The notes: generated from the sequence alone by a model not told the origin. 64,000 nucleotides of DNA from Cristatella mucedo (GCA_009760855.2 WPIO01000174.1:325501-389500), one strand, 5' to 3'; shown: positions 12,545 to 24,169, counted from the first letter of the stretch. Program-made: numbers and translations.

Positions 12545-12766
12545 ACGTACTCTCGCACCACCATCTTGCCCGTCACCGCCACCAGAATGCATACTGAAAG
12601 CCGCTTAGGCTGTGAGTGCGCTATACAAAACTCTCCTGCGTAACACCCACATGGTCTTTATGACTTTGTGGAGTTACTGACGGAGATACATTACATTACA
12701 TCTTGCCCATCGCCACCACCATCTTGCTCATCGCCACCACCATCTTGCTCGTCGCCAATCCTCGCC
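12545..12766 (+). repeat. 21-bp minisatellite interrupted by a LINE-B tail
   Basis: Units such as CATCTTGCTCATCGCCACCAC lie on both sides of the LINE-B fragment, about one and a half copies before it and three after. Confidence 0.75.
12586..12698 (+). mobile_element. LINE-B 3' end fragment
   Basis: GAAAGCCGCTTAGGCTGTGA, then GCTATACAAAACTCTCCTGC, then CATGGTCTTTATGAC and a (CATTA)n tail. Only the last 110 bp of the element are present. Confidence 0.88.
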
Positions 12767-13133
12767 GATCGTCCTGCCTTGAATCCTTCTCGCACTAAAT
12801 TGAAAGGCTGAATGGTGGTCTAGCTTTTAACTCGTACGCGCCGGGAGTCAGGAGCTCACTATCTGCTACAGTCACTACCTGCTATCTAAGTCTTTGCTAC
12901 GTCCGACGCGTCTGAGCTCTGCTTAGCACTTTGTGCGTCTTCGCTCTCGCCCTATGAGATTTGCGTGCTCGATTCAGCTGTCTAGCCAGAGGACATACGA
13001 ACCGGCGACCCTGACAGTATCCCGGCATGCTTCACCGTGCTCGCCCTGAGACTATCCCGGTGTGCTTCAGCTCTCTTGGCCGAGAATGATGCCTACTTGC
13101 TTGTGTATGCCTGCCTAAGGTCTCTGAGCATTG
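12767..13133. other. no gene recognised
   Basis: No coding or repeat feature that I can support. Confidence 0.4.
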
Positions 13134-13365
13134 GGGCTTGCTTAGCCCAGGGGTAAGGTGGTCGCTTTTCACGACGACCAAGATTGTAGACTCCGAGTCC
13201 TTCTGTGGGCGATTCCTTATTGTATCACTATATAGTACTTAAATATCACTGTACTATGTATCACTATACTGTATATACTTATACATTACACCATACCACT
13301 GCAAGCGGTTGTGATAGCCATGAAGGCTCTTCGGCGGCTATATAAATGAGGCTGTTGAATCAGCT
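13134..13365 (+). mobile_element. SINE1 with an internal AT-rich expansion
   Basis: The head has TAAGGTGGTCGC and a degenerate B box. About 80 extra bases of TATCACTATA-type repeats (13218-13297) lie between GGGCGATTCCTTATTG and CCACTGCAAGCGGTTGTG. The normal body and GAATCAGCTTA end follow. Confidence 0.75.
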
Positions 13366-13377
13366 TACCTTTTTTGG

Positions 13378-13545
13378 CCCGATCTCGCGATTGCTCAGAA
13401 GGTAAGGTGCTCGCTCTTCAGGACCAAGGTAGTGGGTTCGAATCCGGCAGTGGGTGATCCCATGTTGTCAATTTCAAGCAGTGCTGGTAGCCATTTAAGC
13501 TGTTCTGCCGCTATACAAAAATGAAGCTGTTGAATTATCAAGCCT
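13378..13545 (+). mobile_element. SINE1, diverged
   Basis: AAGGTGCTCGCTC, the B box GGGTTCGAATCC, GCTATACAAAAATGAAGCTG and a GAATTATCA end follow the SINE1 order. It lies 12 bp after the previous SINE1. Confidence 0.78.
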
Positions 13546-13879
13546 TTGTTTAAGCACTATACCATGCACGTCACTAATCCCTGGTTATTGCATCTCTTGC
13601 AGCGAGTTTTAATTTCCCTGTATAGTTATTTAGTCATCTTAGGGTCCCATAGAAAGAACTACTCAATGATGAAAATTAGTGGGTCGAGATTGAAAACCTG
13701 AACCCGTTGTTTTTATTTTTTATTGATAGTCCAAGGCCATCTCTTTTGCGAAGTTGTCCGAATGGGTCCGGTGTTCAATACTGCAGTAACCTGAGGAAAT
13801 GAGTTAATGGGGTCAATGCCTTCATTTTGGCCTTGACCTCAACGTACGATCGCTGATGTCGTCTCATGCACTGTCTGCT
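13546..13879. other. no gene recognised
   Basis: Nothing supportable is seen. Confidence 0.4.
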
Positions 13880-14036
13880 ATTGGCCTTGGCCTCGGGGTA
13901 AGGTGCTTGCTCTTCGGAACCCAGGTGGTGGGCTCGAGTCCCTGCATCTGGCAATTCTTTATTGCCCACTTCAAGCTGGCGTTATAGCAGCTAATGCTCT
14001 TCTGCCGCTATGAAATTGAGGCCTTTGAATCAACTA
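13880..14036 (+). mobile_element. SINE1, diverged
   Basis: GGGTAAGGTGCTTGCTC, the B box GGCTCGAGTCCC, CTTCTGCCGCTATGAAATTG and GAATCAACTA keep the SINE1 layout with many substitutions. Confidence 0.72.
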
Positions 14037-14536
14037 GCCTTTACATGTACTATTGCCTGAATTAACTTCTCGTAATGCTCGTAATAGCGCATCGTCTGTG
14101 ACCTGGCACTGCAGATGTTTAGCAGCTCTCTAATAAGCGTCTTACTGCCAAACAACCACTTACTTTGTAGACCGGGCCTTCACTTTCTAAGCTCCTGAAG
14201 TCCGAAACTTACTATTGGCTGACATTATGACATAAATTGATTTGAAGGCATTAAAAAAATCTTAGCTCACCTGTTCCTCGTATTTCCGGATATCTGCTCC
14301 CCACATTTCCTGTTACCTGATCCTCGAATTTCTTCTGCCACGAAAGAAATTTCCTTTATGTGCTATAGTGCTTGATGTAGTTGTTCTCACTTATAAAACT
14401 TACCACCTGAAAGGCTTCCTTTTCAAACTTAGTGAGTTGGCCGAAAGAGATTTAGTTCCCTTGTGGCACTACATATTTTCATGGTTGCATTATTTATTAT
14501 TAGAAATTCACTTTTTAGAAATGTATCGGCACCGAG
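14037..14536. other. no gene recognised
   Basis: AT-rich sequence without supported features. Confidence 0.4.
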
Positions 14537-14690
14537 CTGATTTTGCCCAGGGGTAAAGTCGTCGCTCTTAATGACCATGTTCGTGAGCTCCAGCCGAGCG
14601 GCATCTGTAAAGCACCCAAATAGAGAAGAAGTCCTCTTAGGGCACAATTTGTATGCACTATAGATAAATATATTATTAAATAAATATATA
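14537..14690 (+). mobile_element. SINE2, diverged
   Basis: An A-box-like AGGGGTAAAGTCGTCGC and a weak B box are followed by AATAGAGAAGAAGTCCTCTT, then GGGCACAATTTGTATGCA and an AT-rich tail. Confidence 0.6.
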
Positions 14691-14891
14691 AAATAAAATA
14701 AATATAATATTGTTTAGATGATTATCCCACTATGTGAACTAGAGTCGGTATTAAATTATTCAGATTGTAATGATGGTGCGATGAAGATTTTAGGCCCCAT
14801 CACTTTAAACAGCCAAAACTTGGGGCTAATGTGGTGGCCACTTAGCAACTGGTTTCATAACTTTGACTTTGAGACCAAACTTTCATGCTAG

Positions 14892-15580
14892 CATTATGAA
14901 AATGATAATTATAATAAAAATAATACATTTGACATAATGCCTTCAGAAAACTCAATATCGTATAGGCACTTTACATATACGGCAAAGGAAGCACGATCGA
15001 ATGGTTAGGGGCAGCATGCTCAATAAACAGCAAGAATAAAATGGCTAGGGGTGACATGCACAGGGTCAGCACGCATAAGTAAATAAAGATCGAATCAAAG
15101 GGACCTACTAAATGCTGTGATAGATACATACGCTTTAGTTTCTTTCTAAATGTGGTCAAGTCAGGAGATGTCGTGACGCAAGTCGGGAGTGAGTTCCAGG
15201 ATTTGGAACCATACGAACTAAAAGCACGGTCTCCAAAGGATTTGAGGTTTTTACGAGCTATAGGTAAATGACTAGATTCCGTTAAGCGAGGAGTACGATT
15301 CTTAGCCTGGTGGGGGAGTAGATCTGATAGGTAGGCTTGAGCCAAAGAATGCAGGGACATTTAAGTCAGTGACAAAACCTAGATGTCGCTGAGTTGCTTG
15401 ACTGGGAGTCAGTGCAGGTTGGCGAGAAGTTGTGAGACGCGGCAACTGTGACGCTCCCGACAGACAAGCGTAGCTACAGAGTTTTGCACAAGCTTTAAGC
15501 CCCTGAGTGCACGGGTCGTTAGACCAGCAAACAGTTAGTTACAGAAGTCAAGGCGGAATGTCACAAACGCTTGGACCTGA
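14892..15580 (-). mobile_element. LINE-A copy, 5'-truncated
   Basis: Tail first on the plus strand: AATAATACATTTGACATAAT, then the 3' UTR, then the reverse-complement coding region with [18 protein letters not shown] and [17 protein letters not shown]. Stops and frameshifts occur toward the 5' end. It abuts the EN end of LINE-B at about 15.58 kb. Confidence 0.87.
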
Positions 15581-15655
15581 GTAATGATCGCCTCTTAAAT
15601 TTGCCTACTAAATGCTCGCTCACTAAAGACCAAGAGGTCGCTTAGTCGAGATCAG

Positions 15656-16560
15656 GTGGTCCAGGAGAAGCTAGATTCATTTCTGCTTACCGAAACTTGG
15701 ATGACGCCTTGTTTCAGTAGCTATATATCTGATACTACCCCACCCGGGTTCTCATTCTATCAGCCCATGCGTTATGACAAGGGTGGTGGCAGGGTTGCAA
15801 CTGTTGTTCAGAAATCGTTTGGCTATAAGATGTGCAGTTTTTCGCATGGGCCATAGCTTGAATCAGTTGCAATCAGGTCCTCATCAAAGACAATGCCTCT
15901 CATGGTTGTGATATACCGACCTCCTTCTGGCTGTCTAAACTTGTTTATAAAGGGGTTTTCGGAGTTCGGAGTTAAAATATTTGTGTGTTACTGATTGCTG
16001 GAGACTTCAATATTCACGTTGACAACGTTATCAAAAGCGACGTCCGCTCATTTCTCGACTTTCTGGAGAATTTTGGTTTGGTCCAACACGTTAATCATGC
16101 CACTTACGTCGGTGGCCACATTCTAGATCTCGTGATCACTAAGGATGTCTTCCCCACTGACCTTGTGGTGTGCCCGCTGACCCTCTCAGCTCCTTGTTCG
16201 GTCTCTTTTACTGTTCCTGCTCCCTCGTACGTACAGGGTAATGTCGAACTTGTCCAGCGACGTAACTTACAGAGCATTGACATAGACAAATTTTTGAAAT
16301 CTGTTTGCGATCCATGTCTTTTTGATCTGCACTCAGACTCGACCGGCAGCCTCGATACCCTTACTGATGCAATGAACATAACACTCAGGAATGCTCTAGG
16401 CAAGCATGCTCCGTCCATTCTGTATATGTGCAGAGTCGTGGAGATTCCTTTCAATTTACAAAAAACCCTAAAGATCCGCCGGGTTAAGCGCAGGCTTGAA
16501 CGTCGTTTCGAGAAATCGGGGTCTGATGCAGATCTAGTCAACTTCAAAGACTTTCTTTGA
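15656..16560 (+). pseudogene. LINE-B endonuclease domain, decayed
   Basis: The product would nick target DNA for target-primed reverse transcription. Visible motifs are LTETWM (catalytic Glu region), [11 protein letters not shown] (the GDFN box with catalytic Asp and Asn) and GHILDLVIT (the second Asp). The terminal SDH motif, present in the copy at 57.3 kb, is replaced here by residues reading LSAPCS, so the catalytic His is lost. A stop after SFSHGP at 15.85 kb and a frameshift split the domain. Confidence 0.8.
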
Positions 16561-18660
16561 TTTCACACCCGGAAGGTTAAAAAGCAAAGGCTTCTTTTTT
16601 CATTCGAAAGCTGAATACCTACCAGTCGGACCCAAACTAGATTTATGAGACAGTAAACAATTTACTGGCCAATGCTGAGAGCTCAGACTCCCTAGATATT
16701 AACGAATCGGCCAAAAAGTTTTCAGTTTCCTTTACTGAAAAAAAGTTTGCACGTTCGTGCCTCCATAAAGTACCCTCCGAGGAAAGCAATTGCAGAGTCA
16801 CAACCTGTGACCTTCCTTAAAAGGTTTTCCTAGGTTTCCGCTTGCGATGTGGCTACCTTAATAAGGTCTAGCAAAAAGAGCTCGTCTCCTTGAGACCCTA
16901 TACCATCATCTCTGCTGTCTTGACTGGCAGACCAACTTAGCACTGCCATAACCGAGATTTTCAATGCTTCTTTGGGAAAATGGTTCGTCCCCAAGGCCTT
17001 CAAATCGGCAATCGTGAGAGCCATACTTAAAAAGCCTGGATTATATACAGAGGTCCCTGCAAACTATCGCCCAGTTTCCCTTCTTCCTTTCTAGTCAAAT
17101 ATTCTTGAAAAAATTGTTGCTACACCGCTGATTGCACATATTGAAAAGAATACAATGTGAGAAAATTTCAATCAAGGTTCAAGAGGCAGCACTCCAATGA
17201 AACTGCTCTCCTCCATGTTAACAATGAAGACCTTTCTACGCGGCAATGATGACGGGAATCTCACTGCTCTAGCTCTGCTAGATCTATCAGCTGGCTTCGA
17301 CAACATTGATCACAATGTTGCCGAACTGGTTTGGTCTAGCGGTTAAGGCCGACCAAGGTCTGGCTGAGGTCGTGGGCTCGAGCCCCGAGGCATATGTGGA
17401 TCGCCTGAATAGAGATTAAGTTCTCTTGGGGCGCTATATAAATGAATTGTATTTTTTGAATTATATATTCTACTTGAACGATTGAGAACAACGATCGGTC
17501 TGGAAGACGAGGCACTGGCGTGTTTAAAATTGTACTTGACTTGTCGGATCGTGTTCAATCCAAGTCGTAGGGGGGGTCAGGTCTTACACACGAGAGGGGT
17601 CACGTGTGGAATCCCTCAAGGGTCTGTCCTCGGTCCCTTGCTGTTCTTTATTTATACTCAACCTCTGGGAAAAGGGACTAAGGCCCATGGAATAGGATAT
17701 CACTTTTATGCTGACGATACTCAGCTGTATTGTACTCATTGGTCATTCAAACCGTCGGAATCAGCTGCAGCTACTGATCAACTGAATGCTTGCCTTGCCG
17801 GCATTCGATCCTGGATGTCGGCGAACTTCTTCAAACTGAATGACGATGAAACCTAACTGCTCTTCATAGGACACCCTAAGAGTGTTGCTTGATTTAAAGG
17901 CTTTGCTCTTCTAATGGTGATGCTGCTGTGCGACCATCACCACGTGCTTGAAATTTAGGTGTCGTTTTCGACAGCTGCCTCAATTTTAAAAGCTTCATTC
18001 AGAAGACTGCTTCTACAGCTAGCCTTCACGTCCGATCCCTATCCAAGATTAGGAGCTGTCTTCAAAAGTGGCTTGAAAAAATGTAACTAGTTCCATAGTT
18101 CTGTCTCGGCTTGATTATTGCAATTCTCTTTTGAGTGGGCTACCAAAGAAAGCAACCAGGCCACTGCAGCTGACTATGAATATGGATGCAAGGCTAGTCA
18201 TCAAGTCCCAGAGGTTTGAGCACGTGTCTCCTTTGCTGAAAGAGCTAGGATGGCTGCCGGTTGATCAATTGATACAGAGCAAAGTTCTTACGCTGACCCA
18301 CAAGGCCCGCCACGGCTTGGTTCCTTCGTACCTAGCTGAGCTGCTGCACCATTTTCAGGCTCATCACCCCCTCAGGTCCTGTGTGGACAATAAACTAGCT
18401 GTTCCATTCCTCCGCTTAAAGATAGTTGACGACAGAAGCTTTAGCTCTGCGGTCCTAGACTGTGGAACTCGCTTCCACAATTCTTATGCAACGACAACTA
18501 CTCTCCTGCTGCCGACTATGGCTCATCCTTTTTAGCGGTCTTTAGCTGCTACTTCCACGCTACTCACTACCTCAACTTCTCTCCTGACCTTGCTATGCTT
18601 CCCACTTTCTCTTTGTTTCGTGAGACGAAGTCTTTTGGCTACCGAATGCGTACCGAAAGA
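16561..18660 (+). pseudogene. LINE-B reverse transcriptase, decayed
   Basis: The product would copy element RNA into DNA at the nick. Landmarks are AILKKPG and NYRPVSLLPF, then ALLDLSAGFDNIDHN just before the SINE2 insertion, [20 protein letters not shown], the catalytic YADDTQLY, and the C-terminal block with HLKAR-type repeats of the L2 clade ([17 protein letters not shown]). Several stops and frameshifts occur, for example after LNDDET at 17.85 kb. The YADD box itself is intact. Confidence 0.85.
17321..17462 (+). mobile_element. SINE2 inserted in LINE-B
   Basis: A tRNA-like A box TGGTCTAGCGGTTAAGG and B box GGGCTCGAGCCCC are followed by GAATAGAGATTAAGTTCTCT, then TGGGGCGCTATATAAATGAA and a T-rich end. 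The LINE-B sequence GATCACAAT is cut here and resumes at ATTCTACTTGAACG, as shown by the uninterrupted copy at 58.46 kb. Confidence 0.85.
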
Positions 18661-18772
18661 CGCTTAGGCTGTGAGTGCACTATACAAAACTCTCCTGAGT
18701 AAGACCCACAGGGTCTTTGTGGCTTTGTGGAATTATAGATGGAGATAGATTACATTAAATTACATCAGCCAG

Positions 18773-20469
18773 CACTCGGCTAAACCGAAACTATATTCTT
18801 GCGCATGCGCAGTGCGTGGGCAGCCGATTTCGGCAGCTGCTGACTTCGAGCGAGCACCATTCTTCATAGAGAACTGCCAGTCCCTTTCAGACAGAAAGGG
18901 GAAGCAGTCAATGGGCGGGCCTCCTCCGGGCAGGAGAAAACCTCTCCGGGCAGGAGGAAGCAGCCAGACGCCACCGGAGGAGGAAATCGGATGTCGGCCG
19001 GTGTAGGTTTCTTGGTCAGCTTCCGGACCTAAGGCGAGTCTATCTGACTCGCCGGGGACCGGAATAGTCGGCAATCAAAAGCTCTACTACGGCAATATCA
19101 GCACTCCCGCTATTGTGCATCCAACTCTGTGGAAGTTAGCATATCCGCATAGTCCAGAGGTTATTCGGGGTCATCAAATCGTGCCGTTTTTTGGAAGAGT
19201 AGCAATGCCCTTTACGCAGTCAACCTCGGCTATCAGTTTTAGTCATAAACTTGATCAATCGTATGTCGGCTTTTTGCCTGATAAAGATCCAAAGTGGATT
19301 TTTCATCAATCATGCTAGTAAATATGTAAGCCTCATTGGCGAGCGAGGATAAATTATTCTTACTCAGATTGTATGGCTCGCTCCCAATAATGGCCACATC
19401 CAGGTAGGTTGCGTGCCAGGTAGGCGTTTCGTCGCTGAAAGCGTTTTTACCGCTCACGTCTGCGGCTGCAGCTCAATATGAGCCGCTTTTATAAAGGGCA
19501 ATCCGGTTGTTTGATTTGTGTCTGAGCATTCTGCCGATTTTTTTTTATAAATGCCAGAGTACACGCAAGCACGTCGATAGACACAGTATCTCTCTACGAT
19601 TGAACGAACTGAGTATTTCGAGCAGAATTTCTACCGAGTGAAGACTTTCAGCCATCAGACATATCAGTGTTTCCGCCATCAATCAGTCTTTCAGCCATGC
19701 ATAGTCACGTCATATCGTACGCACCCTGAGCACATGACCGGAGAGCTTCTCAGCGTGTGCACATACTATTGGTTTCGAAGAGGCGGGAGTGCCGCAAGAC
19801 GCTCAACGCCATCCACCGTTTTGCGTGCAGTGCCAGAATCCACTCGCGGATGGCCGCCATTGGATGGGATGGCATACGTCGAAGCACACCTTGCGTCGAT
19901 AATCAACGCTATTGCAAGACTGGCGATACTAGAGCATCTTTAAATCACATCCGATAGGTTGTCACACCTCGCAGAAGGTTAGGGCTGATAGTGGATAGTG
20001 TATATTGCACGAAAATTGGCTCGCTGCAGATGCGCAAATTTAAGTGGCAGGAAATGCACTGTGGGACCAATTTCTGCACGACGCATGTTTCGCTACGAGT
20101 GCATGACACATTCGTCGTGGACTCGCAGCGAGTGCGAACTCGTATTCACAAACTTCTTACTCTCGGAGCCCGACGATTTCGCTGACGCGCCGACCGCGGC
20201 AGCCTGACCGCCAGCAGTTCCGCCCTGACCTTGACTTTCAGCCATCGTACAGCTACATTTAGTCACGTCGTATCGTACGCACCCCCCCCCCCGAGTTATG
20301 GTTACGTTATGCTATGGCGTCATGGATTGCCGTATTTCCTGCCCATTTCTCGTCAATTGGGCTCGTGCTGGGGTAATGGGCCAGGCCGTAGCTGTCAATT
20401 GCCACTAATTGCTCGCGATTGTACGTGCGAAATTGGTTGAAAGGATGGGGTTGCACTTCAATTCGCAAA
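18773..20469. other. no gene recognised
   Basis: Several short frames exist on both strands, none with splice support. A minus frame at 19074-18760 is open for 104 codons but is compositionally biased. A short motif, TTTCAGCCAT followed by GTCACGT and ATCGTACGCACCC, occurs at about 19689-19727 and again at about 20236-20284, so the area contains a diverged duplication. Confidence 0.35.
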
Positions 20470-21257
20470 ATCTGGGTGTCATACTCCAAAGTGACCTTCC
20501 ATTAGACGAGCACATCAACTCAACAGTCAAGTCTGCCTACTTTTAGCTACATAGTATTGCTAAAATTCGGGCTTGCTTAGGCAGGGGCGCCACATCTAAA
20601 TTGGTCTACGCATTTTCGACATCCCGTTTCGACTTCTGTAACTCACTGTTTGCAACCAGCCTGTGCAGCCAGGCACTAGCAGCTTGTGCAAGACTTTCCA
20701 ACTAGGCTTTTCTGTCGGGAGCGTGCCAGTTGCCACATCACATCACTTCTCGCCAACCTGCACTGGCTCCCAGTCAAGCAATGCATCGACATTAAGATTC
20801 AGTCGCTCACTTTTAGGTCCCCTCGTTCTCTGGCATCAGCCTAGCTATCAGATCTACTCCCCAACCAGGCAAAGCATCGTACCACCCGCTTTTCGGAATC
20901 TAATTGTTTAACCTAAACCTCGTACGAACCTTAAATCCTTTCAAGACCGTGCATTTAGTCCGTATGCTCCCAAAGCCAGGAACTGACTTCCGACTTGCGT
21001 CACGACATCTCCTGACTGTGGGTCCATGTGATTCGTCCTTTGTGTGCTTAAGCGTGCTGACACTGTGAAGGCTGCCACTAACCACACATGCATGATGACT
21101 ATTGTGCAAGTCACTCCTGACCATGTTATTCGTGTTGCTTATTGAGCATGCTACCACTAACCATTCGATTGTCCTTCTTTTGCAGCAAATGTAAAGTGCC
21201 TAGAAAGAGATTTGAGCTCTCGGAGGGCGCTATACCACACGTATTATTACTATTATT
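20470..21257 (+). mobile_element. LINE-A copy, decayed
   Basis: The homologous order runs AATCTGGGTGTCATACTCCA, then the domain with the HHFSPTCTG reading (20663-20911 in a shifted frame), then CCCAAAGCCAGGAACTGAC, the 3' UTR and GAGGGCGCTATACC plus an ATT-rich tail. Many stops. Confidence 0.85.
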
Positions 21258-21868
21258 TGCAGTGGATTTGAGTGGACTGTGGTATTTCCCCAGGAAATTT
21301 CGGGCGATTGCCGCTCATTGCCGGAGTGCGAGGATGGACAGTTTGTTTTATTTGAAGTAGCTGTTCACACAAAACAGTTCGCTTTACTAAGCACTAAAAA
21401 CTGGAGCTAGACGCAATATATTTCCAGTCGTTCCGCAGGGGACTCGGCTGATTGGAGTGAATATCGGTATTGGCTCGGGCTATTGCAGTCGATTGCAGCG
21501 CATTGCATGAGCCCTGCCAATGCAAGTGAAATTTCATGAGCGCAATTTTTGCAGTTTTTCGCAGAATTTGTGCAGTATTTTTCATGAAGCTTCATATTCC
21601 ATACTCTTTGCTGAGCTTTTCGCAGCTTATTAGTGGTGGACTTGTTACATTGCGCATGCGCACGCAGCTTGTTAGTGGTGGACTTGAGGCTGACTAAAGT
21701 GGACTGCGGTACAGGCCTCCGTCGTTGCAGCTCATTTGCATCAGTGCGTGTGCAAGTGAGCCATTCGCGTACGTTATGGCTGCTGTTGAACACCTGTAGC
21801 CGTCCGCTGCCGTCGAATAGACTTGTCTACGTTATGGATACGGGCACAATATGTTAAACTATGAGTGC
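21258..21868. other. no gene recognised
   Basis: Repeated short motifs such as TTAGTGGTGGACTTG (twice within 21630-21690) are present, with no supported gene. Confidence 0.35.
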
Positions 21869-21992
21869 AGTTCATTATTATATTAATAATAATACATTTT
21901 ATATAGCGCCCTCAGATAACTCAATCTGTTTCTAGGCACTTCACATTTGCTGCAAAGGAAGCACGGCCGAATGTTTAGTGCTAGCATGCCAT
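21869..21992 (-). mobile_element. LINE-A 3' tail fragment
   Basis: AATAATAATACATTTTATAT, then GCGCCCTCAGATAACTCAAT and CATTTGCTGCAAAGGAAGCA, ending near AGCATGCC. Confidence 0.85.
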
Positions 21993-23037
21993 GTACCTGC
22001 TACTGCCTGCAAACCAGGATGCATTTACGCAGCACCTACAAGTCGCTAGCCCTGCAGCAAGGTTCGGGCGCCGCCAGTATTCATCGTGCGTCGACTGAGA
22101 CTACCATCGCTCAGAGTGCTGCGTTCCCCAGCCTAATTCTGACCGAATGTGGTAGGCGCACACTACGTTCGTAACAGTGCGAGACGCCAACTGCTTGCCG
22201 GAAGCATCCACGGAAGGTACGTATCGGAGCCGCATCTACTTACAGTCCTGCAGAAGGCCCGCTCACGCAGCTAGCTCACAGCCTCGGAAGAAGCGCGTGG
22301 CGGAGCGACATGCGACACGGGAGACTCGCACTTACCTCCCCTTGGAGGCTCGCTGCAGCGAGCAGTTAAGCAGGTGCTTGCAGTATGGCGGATCCTGAGA
22401 CGGTACGTGTCCAGTTCCGTAAACGTAGGTTGGGGCTTTGAATGTATATTGCAGCTCGAAGCTCGCGGCCTCTTTAAATATTACGCCTGGCATGCTTTAT
22501 TTATTATGCCTGACTTTACGAAGGCTTACGACCGTACCAAGCTCCTTATTCGCACGTTTCGCAACAGTTTGACGCAATTCACCACCTTTGATGTAGTTCG
22601 GGCAGACCAAGCAAATAGTAAATCAATGTCGTAGATGGGTGTTAAAATGTCATGGGTGTATGTGTGGCGTAGGTTGGATTCACGGCGTCGCCTTCGACGC
22701 TCTGTACGAAGACGCCGCAGCAGCCGGTGGCCTTTGAGTCGCCGGCTTTGGATTGAGGTTCTATAATTGCCGTAGTTTTCCAGATTCGCCTGTGCTGATT
22801 CTGAGCCAATTAGCCCCTTCGGTCGCCCCTGCTACGTCTAATGTAAAACGGCCGGCCGTAGCTTTGCGCCACCGCCGTCGCCGCAGCCGCCGCCGCCGCT
22901 GCCGCCGCCGAACTGGTCGGTCAGTCGAACGATCGCTCACAGCGAGCTCACTCGCGCTCGCGTCGACTCGCTCTCTGAGCCAACGTGAGCGAGTCGACGT
23001 TGGTATCTCGGCTCGTAATGCCGCAACGAAATCACCG
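21993..23037. other. CpG-rich stretch, no gene recognised
   Basis: Open frames here are compositional. A plus frame reading PDFTKAYDRTKLLIRTFR at about 22.5 kb resembles an RT motif but has no RT context. The frame at 22753-23154 fuses this unique DNA to the LINE-A end and is a chimera. Confidence 0.35.
22961..22999. repeat. perfect 13-bp hairpin
   Basis: The arms CGTCGACTCGCTC (22961-22973) and GAGCGAGTCGACG (22987-22999) are exact complements around a 13-base loop. Confidence 0.85.
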
Positions 23038-23385
23038 GCTCCCAAAGCCTGGAACTCCCTCCCGACCTGCGTTAGAACATCCCCTGATTTGACCACATTT
23101 AAAAAGAACTTGCAAGCACACCTATTTAGGACAGCATTTAGTGGGTCCCTGTGATTCGTCCTTCATGTGCTAATGCGTGCTGACACTGTGCATGCTGCCA
23201 CTAAACACACTTGCATGCTGACCCTGTGCATGTCACCCCTAACCATGTTATTCATATTGTTTGTCAAGCATGATATTACTCACCATTCAATCGAGTTTCC
23301 TATTGCAGCAAATGTAAAGCCCCTAGAAAGATATTGAGTTCTCAGTGGGTGCTTTACCAAGTGCACTATTATTATTATTATTTTG
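23038..23385 (+). mobile_element. LINE-A, last 350 bp
   Basis: The coding end reads [19 protein letters not shown] and FRTAFSGSL before TGA, followed by the complete 3' UTR and (ATT)n tail. The 5' truncation point is at about 23.04 kb. Confidence 0.9.
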
Positions 23386-23674
23386 CGATACTTCCGCTGA
23401 GAATTCACGGTGACCTCGTGAGGTAAAGTTTAGAGGCCCGGAGCTTGGAGCCTCACTCGCTCGCGTACGTAGCTGCGGAAGAAGAGCTCTCTTCTCTGTC
23501 GTGCTTTCTCGTCCGCTTGTAGCGGTCAAAGGTCAATGAAAATAGAAAAGAATTGCCATCGCTGCCTGACTCAAGACCGAGACAAACGCAGCTCTGGCTC
23601 ACTAATCTCGCCGGGTGGGAGATTCCGCCGCACGAGCGAGTCCTGCGAATTTCGGTAAACGAAATCTTCGGTTG

Positions 23675-23827
23675 AGCTCTAGATGAGTACTCCTCTAGCT
23701 CTAGATGAGTGCTCCTCTAGCTCTAGATGAGTGCTCCTCTAGCTCTAGGTGAGTGCTCCTCTAGCTCTACATGAGTGCTCCTCTAGCTCTACATGAGTGC
23801 TCCTCTAGCTCTAGATGAGTGCTCCTT
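23675..23827 (+). repeat. 22-bp tandem repeat, 7 copies
   Basis: The unit is AGCTCTAGATGAGTGCTCCT plus CT, with starts exactly every 22 bases from 23675 to 23807. Substitutions occur only at a few positions (ATGAGTAC, GGTGAG, ACATGAG). Confidence 0.93.
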
Positions 23828-24069
23828 GAGAATCACAAAAAAAGAACTTAGACGCCGCATATACTGGTTTGTTGTCGCCTTCTTGGTAGCTGGAATTCCA
23901 TCCACGATCCACTGGCCCTTGTCCTGCATTTATGCAAGGGGGCCACGGGGAAGAGTCTACATACGGGTCTCGATAGCCCCCTTGGTATCCATCTGAAGTG
24001 CTGGAGGGTTATACGGCTTAGCGGCTCGACGCAGCTCGACGCACCTCATCACTCTCCCCATCTGGCTTC

Positions 24070-24132
24070 CCTTGCAGCAAATGTAAAGCGCCTTGAAAGA
24101 GATTGAGTTCTCTGAGGGCGCTTTATCAAGTG

Positions 24133-24169
<37 letters not shown>

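Larger units (their letters stand above)
15584..18772 (+). mobile_element. LINE-B, near full-length but inactive
   Basis: This copy contains, in order, an apurinic-type endonuclease, a linker, the RT palm and the RT C-terminal region, then the (CATTA)n tail at 18.75-18.77 kb. It is broken by stops, frameshifts and a SINE2 insertion at 17.32-17.46 kb. The 5' end begins inside the endonuclease, so the true start is missing. Compared with the second long copy at 56.4 kb, the order and spacing agree. Confidence 0.9.

Noticed and set aside
18760..19074. 104-codon minus frame next to a LINE-B tail
   Set aside because: No start context, splice site or recognisable motif; biased composition explains the open frame.
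22374..22634. Reverse transcriptase motif DFTKAYDR
   Set aside because: No other RT block lies in order around it, so the match is probably chance.
22753..23154. 133-codon plus-strand protein
   Set aside because: It is unique GC-rich DNA fused to the LINE-A coding end at about 23.04 kb, a chimera created by the insertion.
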